From assembly GCA_900660155.1 (NCBI GenBank), contig CABFPE010000177.1:873550-937549 (forward strand): a stretch of 64,000 bases of DNA, written 5' to 3'. Below, one piece after another: positions 26,501-35,391 of the stretch. A program made the position numbers and the translations under genes. The stretch comes from Hofstenia miamia (taxonomy: Eukaryota > Xenacoelomorpha > Acoela > Hofsteniidae). The notes under the pieces were generated by a model, which saw only the letters and a list, made by a program, of their open reading frames with translations, had not been told where the DNA came from and ran no database searches. Within the stretch, counting starts at the first letter, position 1. Each line of letters starts with the position of its first letter.

Positions 26501-29500
26501 TGGTTCATAAGAATTTTAGAACTTCTTATAATACGACTACAATATTTGAAAATAGATTATATTTAGTCTAGATGTAAAAATAGTATAAAGATATGTAATA
26601 AATGGTTTTTATATGTCACCAATTCTTTTTTATAGTTTTACAAATGTTAATCAAAGATATTATATTTACTAAATAGTACTGTTCGAAACCAAATACTATT
26701 TCTCTTAGTGATAAGTTCTAATTTTATGATATTGGGAAAAATTTCAAAAAATCCAAAATGTATTTTTTAAATAACATTTTCCACTAACTGCAATACTTAA
26801 ATGATGAAGAGGTTTATTTAATTCTCTGATGAAAATTATATTGATAGATCGGTCCTTTTTTAAAGTATTCGATACATCATTGACATACAGTAAAACGGGC
26901 CCTAATACTGTTCCTTGAGGAACACCTAGATTAGTAGTAATATAATCAGAATAAGTGTTGTTAATTTTTACCCGTTATCTTCGGTTACTTAAGAAATTCA
27001 TAATGAGATTTTTAGCACTTTTACTGAAACCTTGATTTTCTAATTCTCTTTCTAAAATATTAAAATTCATTGAATTAAAAGCTTTACTAAGATCCAATAA
27101 GGCAATAGAGGTCGACAAATTGTTATCCAAATTTGATTAATTCTTTTCTGTAATAGATAATATTGCGTCGGTTGTACTATACTTAGGACTTAGGCCTAAA
27201 TCCAAATTGGTTATCTGATAGAATACTATTGTCATTGAGAAAAGTGTAAATTTGCTTAGCTAAGAGCTTCTCAAAGATTTTAGCAAAGGGATGTGTAATA
27301 CTTAAGGGTCGAAAATTGTTTGGGTTGGAAGGATCTCCTTTTTTATAAACAGGTGAGATATCAGAATTTTTTAAGATAGTAGGAAGTTATTCTCGATAAT
27401 GCGTTGATTAAATGCTAGAAGATATTGTCCAAAAATGTCAAAATAATTTTTAATTACCCAGTATGGCAAATGGCTAGAGCCACACGATTTATTACTATCA
27501 AGATTTTTTACGGCTTGTTTCAAATTATAGTATGATATTAAGCTAAAATTATTCAACATTTACATTTTTCACTATATTTATCGGTTGGCTATAATTAGTT
27601 TCCCGCTCAAAGTTAAATCTACCCATTTTTTCAAAAGTTTTGTTGAAAATAATTGCAATATCTTTCTTATTCTTATATATCTTATTATCGTACTTAATTT
27701 CTTCAGCGTTCACAGATAAACCTTAGTTTTTCCAATACTTTTATTCAAAAAATTCAATTTCTGGCTAGATTTATCCAGTTGTTTAAAGTATAGTCTAGCC
27801 CTAGCCTCAAAAGCGGATTTGCGGTATTTTGTGATTAATTTCTTGGCGTTATCATAGTTTGATCAATTAATCTTAATTGGGTAGGATTTTGCAACCTCAA
27901 ACAGCCGATTCTTGATGGCGACCTGCCGCTTAATTTATTCGGAGTCACGCGGTTGATTAACCGCGGGACTTGACTTGGCATTAATTACCTTGATTTTTAC
28001 CGGGGCTACGCGATTTAATGCATGAGTGATTTCAGAAATTATAATAATAATTAATTATTATTCCTCTAATTAACACAGTTGACTATTTTTTATGATATTT
28101 ACTAATGTTTGATAAAATAAAACTAATTTCTGTGAAATCAAAAGCAAATTTAGATAGACAACTGTTCAAAGTGCATCCTCATGTAAATTGTATAATTAAG
28201 TCTTTCAAAGTTAAATTTCTAAAAATGTATTTATATAAAGTAATTTCTTGAGTTGTTTAGAAAGTCTGATAATTTTTCTAGATATACGAATTTATTACAC
28301 AATTAATAGGTATTAACTGTCGTTAATTTGGCAAGGGCAGTCATATTGTTTCGCAAATAAATGACGATATGATTCAGAGGAAGTTTGTGAACATTATGAA
28401 CAATGAGTAATCTTGATCAAGTGTAATCATCTAGGGTTACTCAAACTTTTACACAGCAGTTATTGGAAAGCTAATATAGAAATAGATTGAGACACATTTC
28501 CAAAATCGGGTTTAAATGGAAATCGTGGTTATCTTGTACATTAATAATAATCATATTTATTTTTTAAATCCTTTGTACATGAAATAAATATACAAATAAA
28601 GTGTTAAAGACAATATTTTCGTCTTAAGTGATTAATCTTGGTTGCAGTAATTGACTAAGGTTTTTTGAAATTTAAAAATTTGATTTTTCTTGGTTTGGTT
28701 GGGGAATTCTAATTATTCTTTAATATAGTTAAATGCGATCTTTTAGTAGTAAATGCTATCTTGGATTAATACTAAACTACCTGAGATGCAATAGTAGAGA
28801 TATTTCGCTGAATGAAACTTTGTCATTTTAGAATACACCATAGTAAACCGTGTTGTAAAATAATGAAAATTTTTAGAAAAAACATTTATTGAACATTCAT
28901 GTGATAAAAAGAGAATATGTAGATACACACTATTTTAAAGAAATGCAGAATTGCTAACACCAAAACACAACCTGTTAATAAGAGAGTAGATAACGCAAGC
29001 AGCAATAGAATAAATATTTCGCTTTTGCTTGCATATTAAAAAGGAAACTAGCGAATATAATATTTGGTAAAATGGGATTGGGATTCAGACACAATTCAAA
29101 GCAGTGATTCATTCAAAACGGAAGACACCTGCTCTTAAAGGATAAATGAATTTTGTTGAACAGGCGCAACAAAATAACTCGCTCATAAAAGAGGAATGCT
29201 AAAAAGGATTAATAACGAAAAGAAGCTGATATTCACAAAGCCATCTTAAATTCTAAAAAAATTGTGTTTTATTGTAGTATAAAATTATGAAGAACCTTGT
29301 TATAATGAATAAAATGAGGCAAACATTTGTACCTATCTAACTATTTTAAATGAAAATGTCAAAAGTCACAAATTGATGATGACTTAAAATTAGGGATGTG
29401 ACTCACAACAATTTTTGTTCTGGTCATGTTCTGATTTAGCAATGTCCTGTCCTGTTCTGATTAACAGATATTCAAAACTTAACCTATGTTACATATCGAC

Positions 29501-32500
29501 TTTATCTATGTAAAAAGTGCTATGCGGCAAAATAATGGGAAACGAATGGCTTGAGAACCATGTAGAATTGACAATGTATATTTTGCAATGGGTGCTAAGT
29601 AGAATCTCTAAAAATTAAGCGATTTTATATATGAAATCGATTGTCAAAACATCAAAAATAACACATAGCACTGTATATCTAGACAATGACGGTATTCATG
29701 TTGGTCTTAGTCCCGCAATTTTTAATTTTCTACTATTTTCAAGAATACAATACACCAAAATATGCAGAATGTCATGGTGTCTTATGAGTCATATCAAATA
29801 TTGATGCTTTTGCATAATATAATTTTCGTTTTATTGCGATAAACTTGCGTTTTATTTACATTTAACTTACCATTCACGTTTTCTTACTATTTAATTTTAA
29901 CTCAACTAAATTCAAAAGGACTCATTCTTTGGTTTTTGAGAACTAATGAGATTAGATTAATACTTTATTAATAACAGAAAAAATTTAAACTAAGAAAATG
30001 CAAGTGTGAAAAGCAGAGTTGGTATGTTTTAAACAGGACCTGTTTTAAACACGTTTTAAACACTGTTTAAAACAACAGTTTTTATGCAGTGTTTTTCAAA
30101 CGTTTTCTTTTCAAATTCATATAGGAAAATTTGGAAAATAATTTTGGGTTTCATCCATTCGTACTTTTATAACTGATTTTTTAAAGAAAAAATAGTTTAC
30201 GTGTAGGAAACGAAAAATAATTGTTGATAAGTTTATCATAATTCAATGCTTACCACTAAATGAGTTTTTAGCAAAATTTTCGTACTTTGAGCTGGTACTG
30301 TCTAAAAGCAAAAAAACATTGTTTTAAACGTTTAGAACGTCCTTTTTTGTAAAAAATACACATTTTTTCCAACTTTTGCGATAAGTAAATGTAGTCGTTC
30401 AATGTGTTCACTGTTGACACGAACAACTTCCATAAAACAATCCAAAATGGAATCGGGCGACATACGTGCCAATTTTTTGGTAAACAATTGACTTCACAAT
30501 AATGGTTTGTTTCAATTGTTCGATAGTCGATGAACTACTTTGATAAACACTTAAACTCAAATATTCACAAAGGAAGTTATCGCAGGGGTTTAGGTCTGGC
30601 GAAATTGAGTCCTTTAACAATATAACACAAATTACTTTGAATTGCAATAAAAATATAATAGGTAAACACTATGGTATTTTGGATCTTTTGGTCTATTGCA
30701 TCTTTGAAAATTCTAGAAAATTCAAAAATGAGAGAATTCTATACCCAACCAGCATAAAGCCCACTCTGATGCATGAATATATTGAAATGTAATCTGTAAG
30801 CAAAAGATCAATGTAAACAAATTTTGAGAAATAAGCTGTTTTCTAACATATTAAATTCCGTATAATGTAGTGCCGCATCATATAAAATTAGGTATTAGTT
30901 TGAAATTTAAACAAAAACTAAATGTTAAATATAATGTAAACTGTTGGAGCTATAAACGATGCAGTAGTTCAGGGACCGTAATTTGAAATGATTTGTCCTG
31001 TTTCACAAAATGTCCTGATTTGCCCTGTCCTGTCAATACTACTCATAAATCATATCCGAACTGGGCTGATAACCTGTGCAATTAACAAGATAGGCTATTT
31101 ACATAACTTTGAAAGGCTATTCAAGAAAACAAACCAATGAAAAACACTTCAATACACGTGCCAATTTGACGTCAGAGAAAGATAAAGATGAAATATAAAG
31201 TCAATCTTAAGATCAGTCTCTAATTCAATATTTTTCAAATACTAAATAATCAGCAAAAGTCAATCATTACAATAAACTTACCCTCAAATAAGATAAGATA
31301 TATACCACTAGTCAGTAACCCAAATGAATCGTTTCATATTAATTAGTAGCATGAAATGTAGAAATACGTAGACGATATAGAAGCTAAGTTTGAAAAGGTA
31401 AACCGATAAGGCCTCGAATCAATGTTTAAAATCAATCACAATGACTCTGTGACTATTTAACTATTGAATTGCCTGATAAATTTATGCTTGACTAAACAAA
31501 TAGCATATGAAATATACTTTTTGGTATTTATTAAAAGAAAAACTGAAGGTTGATCCATCATTACAATCACGATGAAAATTAAGGAACTAAAAAATCATTT
31601 CAATATATCGAGCATGAGCTATAATAAAAAAGTGTAAAATAAATCATCATTAATTTCAACAGTATCCCCTTTTATTTGATCCGAAAGTGAATAGAATGAA
31701 AAATATTTATAAACACGTCGGAATTTAAGTAAATTCAATATACAAACAGAATTATAATAAGGAAATTAAGTGAATAAAAATGTGTGAGTGAGAACTCAGA
31801 TGTTTACACAAAGTCAGTACAAGTATACACTTTGCAGCTCCTACGTCACATTTGCTGTGACTCAATGTTTACCTCTTCAGTCACAAAAAGATAATTATAA
31901 GTGAGAAATTTTTGATAGAATTTAGAATTGTGCAGGTGGAGTGCACATTACGCATGGAAAAATTAAATGAATGTTCTTCTACAAGAACACTAGACTGAAA
32001 ATCAGTGACCATTACAAGATTTTCGAAGCATTCGTATTTGAAAAAAGGATTAAGTGCGATTTAAAATTCGAATTCGTTACGATAAAATAAACACAAAAAT
32101 ATAGTGGAAACTACAAATAATACAAACGAATATAAAGAATCCCTCAAATTTGTATTGATCATTAAATTCAAAAGATATGTTTATGATAAGCTCACGAATA
32201 GACTCATTGGCTCCACGTGACATGGAATTATTAAATGCAAAAACTATCCAAATTAGATACACGTGTGCCGTGAAAGAGCTTTACCTTCTCATAAGAATGT
32301 ATATTTCTTCGTGAAGTTGCAAATGAATCAATTTCAAATAAGAGATAAATACCTTCCCTTTTCTAATATTTATTTAAAGATGCGGATTAATAGTGTGATG
32401 CATTTGAACCTAATGTTAGAAATTGTTACTGTTGGCAAACAATGTCATGATCAAATATGCCTGGCTTTAAAGAATCAACAAAAAAAGTTTGTGCTTCTTT

Positions 32501-33767
32501 GATGAACCTCTTGATAGACGTGATCAATAACTCTTCTTTAATACTAAGAATACGGTAGATATTTAGCAAAACTACCTGAAAACTTGCTGCTGAGAATAAT
32601 TGGAATGAAAGAAAAGAATGTTTTTTAGCGATAGTCGCATTCTATCACCAATTGAGTCTGTAATATAAAGATCGTGGGTAGCAACATTATTTTCCTTTTT
32701 GGTAATGACTACTAGCAGCTGACTTTCTTCAGCAGCAATGACATATATTTCCTAAACAATAAAATTGATTTAGAAAAAGGGTGTTAAAACTTACATCTGC
32801 AAAATCTGGAATGGTGGTGTTTCGAAAGTTAAATGAATTCGTATTGCGACTTACAAATAATTGGTTCTAAAGTTAAAGATACTGATAAAAATAGAACGAC
32901 CATCGTACCTTTTCACTTGTGACATAAATGAAATCCCATGTTTGTTTGAATGAATAAATGATATTAGGAACTTCGAAAATAGTAGTGTACTTGTAATCGG
33001 AATTTAGCTTAAGAAGTTTGTATTTGAAGGAGTTCAGACCTCTGACAAGATATAATGTGCAATCATAATTCCTAGAAAAGAAATAAACTACATCATAAAA
33101 AAGAATACCATTCAAATTCAAGAACATTATGTATAACGAATTTCATAACAAGATCTTCAAAAACTTCAACCTAAACAGAAAAACTAGAAACAGCTTGATT
33201 GAAATTGATTACTTTTCCTGAATCTTCTTGAAAACTTAAGAATTTCATTGCATTATTGGGACAGAAAGATACTTTTTTAACATAGTAAGAAAACTTTAGG
33301 ACATTCGCTCCAAAATCTACCGTGTAAAACATTCTTGATTTAGAACTATCTATGAAAAATACCTAAAATTCAATGAATTCACAAAATATAAAACATTAGA
33401 ATTACTAGATCTACATTTTCCTTAAAGGAATGCATTTCGTCTATTTTGATGTCTGCATAATATTTTCTCAATCTAAAAATTAATAAAATCAAATATAATA
33501 GGTAGCATATACCGAGAGATAGGAGAATATGGAACTAGATTTGTCATTAAAGAAATGTTGTTATTGGATGAATTTTTTGGGTCAATTGCCAATACGGTCA
33601 TCTTATTCGAAGGGAGGTTCTCGATAAATAACTCAGAGTGTGTAAAATTGAGATATACCTAAATGAAAGTTAAAACTCAAAAAACGATAAACACTTACAT
33701 GATTAATTTTAGGCTTGGAAGATAAGACGGCAACAAATTTCAAAAGTAGTGCAAACTGAAGCAACAT
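244..33767 (-). CDS. VPS10-domain receptor gene (sortilin / SorCS / SorLA type), 3' end outside window
   Basis: Spliced gene read by eye. Exons (high to low): 33767-33699, 33658-33513, 33472-33406, 33362-33213, 33170-33109, 33071-32909, 32866-32795, 32751-32576, 5919-5721, 441-244. Lengths 69, 146, 67, 150, 62, 163, 72, 176, 199 and 198 give 434 codons with no stop, and every split codon joins in phase. All introns are GT-AG. VPS10 receptors are type I membrane proteins that sort cargo between Golgi, endosome and surface; the family hallmark is a ten-bladed propeller with Asp-box motifs. Visible here: signal peptide (residues 1 to about 17), the Asp-box TFDGGKTW (347-354), a second Asp-box SVDHGKNF (425-432), a looser one around YTVDFGANV, and paired cysteines at 366 and 372. 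The line-up runs collinear with the family from early blades through the blade containing ATGVVG. The remaining blades, 10CC module, membrane segment and tail would lie left of base 244. The N-terminal half looks shorter than vertebrate members. Subfamily cannot be assigned. Confidence 0.82.
1121..2120. other. Assembly gap, 1000 N, inside an (AT)n run
   Basis: Exactly 1000 N flanked on both sides by pure (AT)n, so its true size is unknown. Reading frames that appear to cross it are artefacts. Confidence 0.99.
2540..2960 (-). pseudogene. Tc1/mariner-like transposase C-terminal relic
   Basis: Read on the minus strand, 2760-2620 gives a run ending in YPPIENVCEIIKSAAEK and then TPTNLADLKERCSKA. 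This resembles the conserved SPDLNPIEN-W block and following helix of Tc1-type transposases, where the Glu of IEN is the third catalytic residue. Stops and frame changes follow. The neighbouring 2960-3320 may hold more of the same element. Assigned on one motif, so only moderate confidence. Confidence 0.45.
5721..5919 (-). CDS. VPS10 receptor exon 9
   Basis: This 199-nt exon (residues 302-368) enters after the acceptor GTATTTAG and leaves at CGAG|GTGAGG. It contains RPGTYIATQILSG and then the textbook Asp-box TFDGGKTW, and ends with a cysteine in KIHCNE. In the family this blade sits just before the segment coded by exon 10. One nucleotide at its 5' end completes the serine codon split at the end of exon 8, so the long intron between them is in phase. 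It is the clearest single VPS10 hallmark in the window. Confidence 0.85.
8020..8200 (+). pseudogene. Tc1/IS630-type transposase fragment
   Basis: From about 8027 one frame reads RLKFAQEWEHFDFNNVWATD, then KCIFQMHK and LCYAKYGKK before a TAA stop near 8192. This follows the RL-FA--h--(9)-V-FTDES-FQL--H-R-C--KKG block around the first catalytic Asp of the Tc1/mariner superfamily; the Asp would be the D of ATD. Flanking sequence is broken in all frames. The upstream frame 7585-7824 may be the N-terminal part, but I could not match it. Confidence 0.4.
10800..12300 (+). mobile_element. Decayed L1-like non-LTR retrotransposon (LINE), internally deleted
   Basis: Two open stretches. The first (about 10830-11377) has a helical linker and ends EEILLAIKKLKN, the sequence normally found just before the PGPDG core of a LINE reverse transcriptase, preceded by LSEKKLRILYHDLY, typical of the L1-group endonuclease-RT linker. 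The frame stops right after, and the RT core itself is missing. The second stretch (11674-12102) and its continuation to about 12290 carry a C-terminal segment ending CRLSHSENKNTKHLIFQC, the Cys/His knuckle seen at the end of L1-type proteins. The plan therefore looks like a LINE with the RT middle deleted. The first stretch has no upstream ATG in frame. Confidence 0.5.
13850..14045. repeat. GC-rich patch with three TGTTTAAAA-containing copies
   Basis: In an AT-rich neighbourhood this 200-bp patch is rich in GCGC and CpG. The word TGTTTAAAA occurs near 13856, 13914 and 14008, two of the copies followed closely by GCGCA-type sequence. It may be a short non-autonomous element; no target duplication was seen. 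Confidence 0.35.
15061..15133. repeat. Short hairpin with 10-bp perfect inverted ends
   Basis: AGGTGTGTTC at 15061-15070 is the exact reverse complement of 15124-15133, with an inner CACC/GGTG pair. Consistent with a very small MITE or a terminal-repeat remnant. Confidence 0.45.
15609..16594. mobile_element. Possible non-autonomous DNA transposon with inverted ends
   Basis: The left end TAGGGCCGGTGGTAT and the reverse complement of the right end, TAGGTCCCGGCGGTAT, are similar, and both are followed within about 30 bases by CGATTCGGTATC-like or CGATTCCGAAACC sequence. No coding capacity was seen between them. I could not see a convincing target-site duplication, so the edges are tentative. 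Confidence 0.4.
17430..18960 (-). mobile_element. Jockey/CR1-like LINE, frameshifted, 3' end with ATT-type tail
   Basis: Minus-strand reverse transcriptase in pieces. About 18890-18690 reads HFKHLFYICSSKRFPPCWKT and SWIFPLLKS, the start of the RT domain. About 18510-18390 has FLDISKAFDQLSHSI and GFDVDFIELFQSYLSNRRQ. About 18260-18235 has LYVDDTAIF, the catalytic YxDD box. The C-terminal thumb, with ERFQKRAFKWISPLPYKDAL, is at 17915-17850. Stops and frame changes separate the pieces, so it is dead. The element runs into a pure ATT-type microsatellite at 17461-17515, as CR1/Jockey-group LINEs often end in such tails. Confidence 0.72.
17461..17529. repeat. (TAA)n microsatellite, tail of the LINE
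   Basis: About 20 uninterrupted TAA units on the plus strand, with one variant near the right side. It lies at the 3' end of the minus-strand LINE, so it is probably its replicated tail rather than an unrelated repeat. Confidence 0.8.
19052..19393 (+). CDS. Unidentified 113-codon open frame
   Basis: Opens with ATG 19052 and stops at 19391-19393. The product is Lys/Ile-rich with an acidic patch (VDKDDDIRFYLEK) and no motif I recognise. It sits just outside the LINE and inside the long VPS10 intron. No splice sites or promoter stand out. It may be chance or a further transposon piece. Confidence 0.15.
   Translation: MTLYYVIAWQIVINRTTKRAIGKIREKAKFRVICGNRCKVWIGTDFLYFNETLFIKLSKFTELIQNRYKIYSFLLTVDKDDDIRFYLEKTLHNLSDIRRILEIPTKNLHLEEF
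20392..21683. mobile_element. Non-autonomous hAT-type element with near-perfect 8-bp target duplication
   Basis: Left end CAGTGGCGGCTCGTGC; right end, reverse complemented, CATAGGCGGCTCGTACG. They share GGCGGCTCGT. The flanks are GTCTTAAG (20384-20391) and GTATTAAG (21684-21691), 7 of 8 identical, the duplication length of hAT elements. Its 1292 bases have no long frame. Removing it rejoins the surrounding TCTTAAGTAAAGTAAAG module. Confidence 0.7.
21905..22000. repeat. Inverted copy of 21240-21310
   Basis: The reverse complement of this stretch (GCACGTCTAACCACCAAGAT, then GGCGATGTGACGTG, then TTTTCTTGCTACCAATCACG) closely matches 21240-21310 inside the hAT element. Either a small MITE family or part of a larger inverted structure. 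Confidence 0.5.
22138..22810 (-). mobile_element. Truncated hAT transposon with perfect 8-bp target duplication
   Basis: Ends CAGGGATC...GATCCCTG flanked by GTACGACT at 22130-22137 and 22811-22818, a perfect 8-bp duplication. The subterminal DNA is packed with CGATTAATC palindromes at both ends. On the minus strand 22500-22360 codes for a hAT C-terminal dimerisation segment: TSNQVERLFSKAGYALSDYQ and NRLLPLNLEIQIFL, with the family's ERLFS-AG signature. The rest of the transposase is deleted, so it can only move with help. Confidence 0.85.
23863..25073 (-). mobile_element. Tc1-type transposon with intact inverted ends and TA duplication
   Basis: Both ends carry GTACTGGCCAAAAGTTTGGG (left at 23866, right as reverse complement ending near 25070). 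TA dinucleotides border the element (23861-23862 and 25074-25075), though the right one lies in an (AT)n run. Length 1.2 kb is normal for Tc1. A minus-strand transposase remnant fills it. Confidence 0.85.
24050..25031 (-). pseudogene. Tc1 transposase, frameshifted and catalytically broken
   Basis: The N-terminal HTH part at 25000-24795 reads NYRAIAVRMGVSVSSVSRSI followed by TRSGRPKVTT. After a frame break, 24620-24590 gives MWHQVMFSNESKI, then VMVWGL and a second break. 24560-24290 continues with NGRAGLHFVPHNE and VLQQNGAPCRSAKVVKQW. The C-terminal block PRNSPDLNVIENCW at 24270-24225 is followed by about 50 more codons to a stop near 24050. In Tc1 proteins the first two catalytic Asp residues sit in FSDES and QQDGAP; here both are Asn. 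Several stops separate the pieces. Dead copy; the DNA ends could still be recognised by a related transposase. Confidence 0.8.
25487..26486. other. Assembly gap, 1000 N
   Basis: Exactly 1000 N, a placeholder gap inside intron 8. The two sides share nothing obvious. Confidence 0.99.
26790..28040 (-). mobile_element. Jockey-like LINE, 3'-truncated and broken
   Basis: Minus strand. 28020-27760 is the region between endonuclease and RT (HALNRVAPVKIKVINAKSSP, then VAIKNRLFEVAKSYP). 27390-27210 is the RT start: SDISPVYKKGDPSNPNNFRP, LSITHPFAKIFEKLL, SDNQFGFRP. 27110-27020 has LLDLSKAFNSMNFNILEREL and SNRRQRVKINNTYS. 26945-26895 has the RT core block LGVPQGTVLGPV. Similarity ends before the YADD box, so the 3' part is missing. 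Several stops and frame changes. It differs from the LINE at 17.4-19.0 kb and is clearly a second lineage or an older copy. Confidence 0.72.
29390..31060. repeat. Repeat-rich block with TGTCCTG words and TGTTTTAAAC palindromes
   Basis: GATTTAGCAATGTCCTGTCC near 29435 and GATTTGCCCTGTCCTGTC near 31017 are similar and in the same orientation. Around 30030-30085 four TTTTAAAC-type palindromes occur within about 50 bases after CAGAGTTGGTATG (30013). Probably ends of degraded DNA transposons; no pair of ends could be matched. Confidence 0.3.
30410..30650 (-). pseudogene. Mariner/IS630-type transposase C-terminal fragment
   Basis: One minus-strand frame reads DSISPDLNPCDNFLCEYLSL, then SVYQSSSSTIEQLKQTI. 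This is the SPDLNPCDFFLWGYLK-x-VY block of mariner-type transposases followed by the E-LK helix. The aspartate of PCD would be the third catalytic residue. The upstream catalytic regions are not recognisable. Confidence 0.6.
32576..33767 (-). CDS. VPS10 receptor exons 1-8, compact 5' cluster with seven mini-introns
   Basis: Codes for residues 1-302. Exon 1 starts at ATG 33767-33765 and gives a hydrophobic leader, MLLQFALLLKFVAVLSS, followed by a short linker. I chose this ATG because it opens the signal peptide and is preceded by the acceptor-like TTTGATTTAG, with no longer frame upstream. Exon 2 holds SNKMTVLAIDPKNSS, exon 3 ends in ENVDL, exon 4 starts VFFIDSSKSRMFYTVDFG and contains VSFCPNNAMKFLSFQED, exons 5-6 join at a split Trp codon, exon 7 is 72 nt, and exon 8 has YVIAAEES and HDLYITDSIGDRM. 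The introns are 40, 40, 43, 42, 37, 42 and 43 nt. Divergence from known VPS10 proteins is high, but motif order and spacing match. Exon 8 ends in phase 2, matching exon 9, 26.7 kb away. Confidence 0.82.
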
Positions 33768-35140
33768 TTACTAAATCAAAAAAATTTTTAAATTAAAAAA
33801 TAATAAAATATAAACACATTAATTGTAACTTAATTAAAATTTATGCATACGCTTACTTCTGTGTACAACTTCCACATATCCATATATCATGGTTTATCAC
33901 ATAAAATTATTGTATTAAAGCTAAAATTCATTCAGTATTAGCAGTTTGAGCGAACGATATAAGGAACGTTTTGTTCTCTGCACTATACAAATAGGATCCT
34001 TTTCTGTATATTTTTGACAGATAAATCGGGCAATTTTTACAAAGTCAATATTAATTTAAATTGCTTAAACAAAGCTACACACTAAATAGGTGTATAACGT
34101 GATTAAGCAAACAAACAAAATTTTATTCGATGTGGCCTCCATCGGCAGCAATCAGAGCTTCAATTCTAGCATGGAATTGGCATCAAGATCTCAGGACACT
34201 TTTAGCGATCTTGTGTTCTGGCTGAATTAAAACTAAGCTCATCAATGCGATGCAAAAGCAAGAACAACTACGGCTGATCAATTTTGTTGTTCCATTATAT
34301 GTGAATGGCATTGATTTTATTAAATATACACAGTTAATATGTGATTAGTTTATGCACAAATGAAGACAAATATATTGTAAACATTATATAGAACTAAAAA
34401 ATTAATTTTCATTTGGGATTTACCAGCAAGACCGTGTAAAACCAAAAAATTGAAAGTAAGAATATCATATACCAACAATCATAAGTGAATTAAAATAGTA
34501 TTGAACAGGCTTTAATCAGAAAAGCCTTATTAACTCTATATATACAGTTGTCATATGTCACAATATATGTACAAAATGGTGTACAGTGTGCATATTAAAA
34601 AAATTAGTGAAATTATGTAGACTATTAATGCCTGGAAAATGAAATTAAAATTTCTCAACTACAGGTTGAATAATTAAGTAATTATAAATCTATACATTGG
34701 CTGCTATTTTCACACAATTGATCGTTGTTCTACAAAAGTGCTCTGAAAGTAGTTCGTCAAATATTGACAAAACTGCGTCCACTATAAGGAAATTGAAAAC
34801 TTGCTTAGTTTGGATTAAAATTAAATGCAGTAATATTATACGCAACAGCCTTTTCAATAAATGCAAGATTTGTTGTTAATTTGATTGCGCATTAATGATG
34901 GCTTTTTTTAGATGGATCCAGCTATATCTGGACTTTATTGTTTCACCTACGCATTCATTCAATTTTAAAATATTCACCACACACTTTATTTTGAAGCTAG
35001 AAAACATAAAAAACAATAAAGATGAAGTCATAATATTTAAACTCGGCACTATTTCTTGATATTACAATATTCCTTAATACTTCCCGGCTTGCCGTTGGTC
35101 ACAATCGAGAAAGAGGTGCGCACTTTATGTATTTAAGCCC
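33768..35140. other. Upstream flank of the VPS10 gene, no gene seen
   Basis: AT-rich. Minus-strand DNA just above the start codon is a T-rich tract ending GATTTAG two bases before AAATG, like a 3' splice site. I could not find a TATA box or an upstream exon. One transposase relic lies at 34120-34235. Confidence 0.5.
34120..34235 (-). pseudogene. Mariner-type transposase C-terminal relic
   Basis: The minus strand reads FHARIEALIAADGGHIE and then stops. An arginine-x-x-(A/C)IEA---GGHIE ending is typical of the extreme C-terminus of mariner-group transposases. Only this tail is visible. Confidence 0.4.
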
Positions 35141-35148
35141 ATGTGGGG

Positions 35149-35330
35149 CAGGGTTGTCAATACAATGTCAATATCAATAGTCAATAGTCAATATTTGGCC
35201 AGTCAATATCAATATTCAAAAATCTGAAAAGTCGATTTCAATAGTCAATATCAATATCCAAAATCCGAAAATTGCTGTTTTTTGCAAAAAATCACGAAAA
35301 GTCAATATAAGTCAATATTTCAAATCCATT
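35149..35330. repeat. hAT left subterminal array of CAATAT words
   Basis: Dense GTCAATATCAATA/GTCAATATT words follow the left end, repeated at 38496-38685 and, inverted or direct, at 40590-40754. Such arrays are likely transposase binding sites. Confidence 0.6.
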
Positions 35331-35363
35331 TTGTGGAAGCGTTACAAACCATTTTTTATTAGT

Positions 35364-35391
35364 ACTAACTACATCACTAACTGTTTTTCAG
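35364..35391 (+). promoter_or_regulatory. Branch-point-like TACTAAC and acceptor TTTTTCAG directly before the transposase ATG
   Basis: TACTAAC is followed by a pyrimidine tract and CAG that touches the ATG. The same arrangement is present in copy 2 (about 38716-38743). It looks like a genuine 3' splice site, either of a leader intron or for spliced-leader addition. Confidence 0.6.

Larger units (their letters stand above)
5920..32575 (-). other. Intron 8 of the VPS10 gene, 26.7 kb, transposon-filled
   Basis: Bounded by donor CAG|GTAGTT (32576/32575) and acceptor ATTTAG (5920). It contains the LINE, hAT and Tc1 elements listed below and the second gap. Stretches where I see nothing beyond AT-rich sequence: 5920-8000, 8300-10780, 12310-13840, 14050-15055, 16600-17425, 19400-20220, 22820-23855, 28050-29390 and 30660-32570. 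No missing VPS10 exon was found in it, and the phases across it match. Confidence 0.7.

Noticed and set aside
25389-26571. Long open frames on both strands across the second N block
   Set aside because: Same artefact; only a few dozen real codons on each side, none recognisable.
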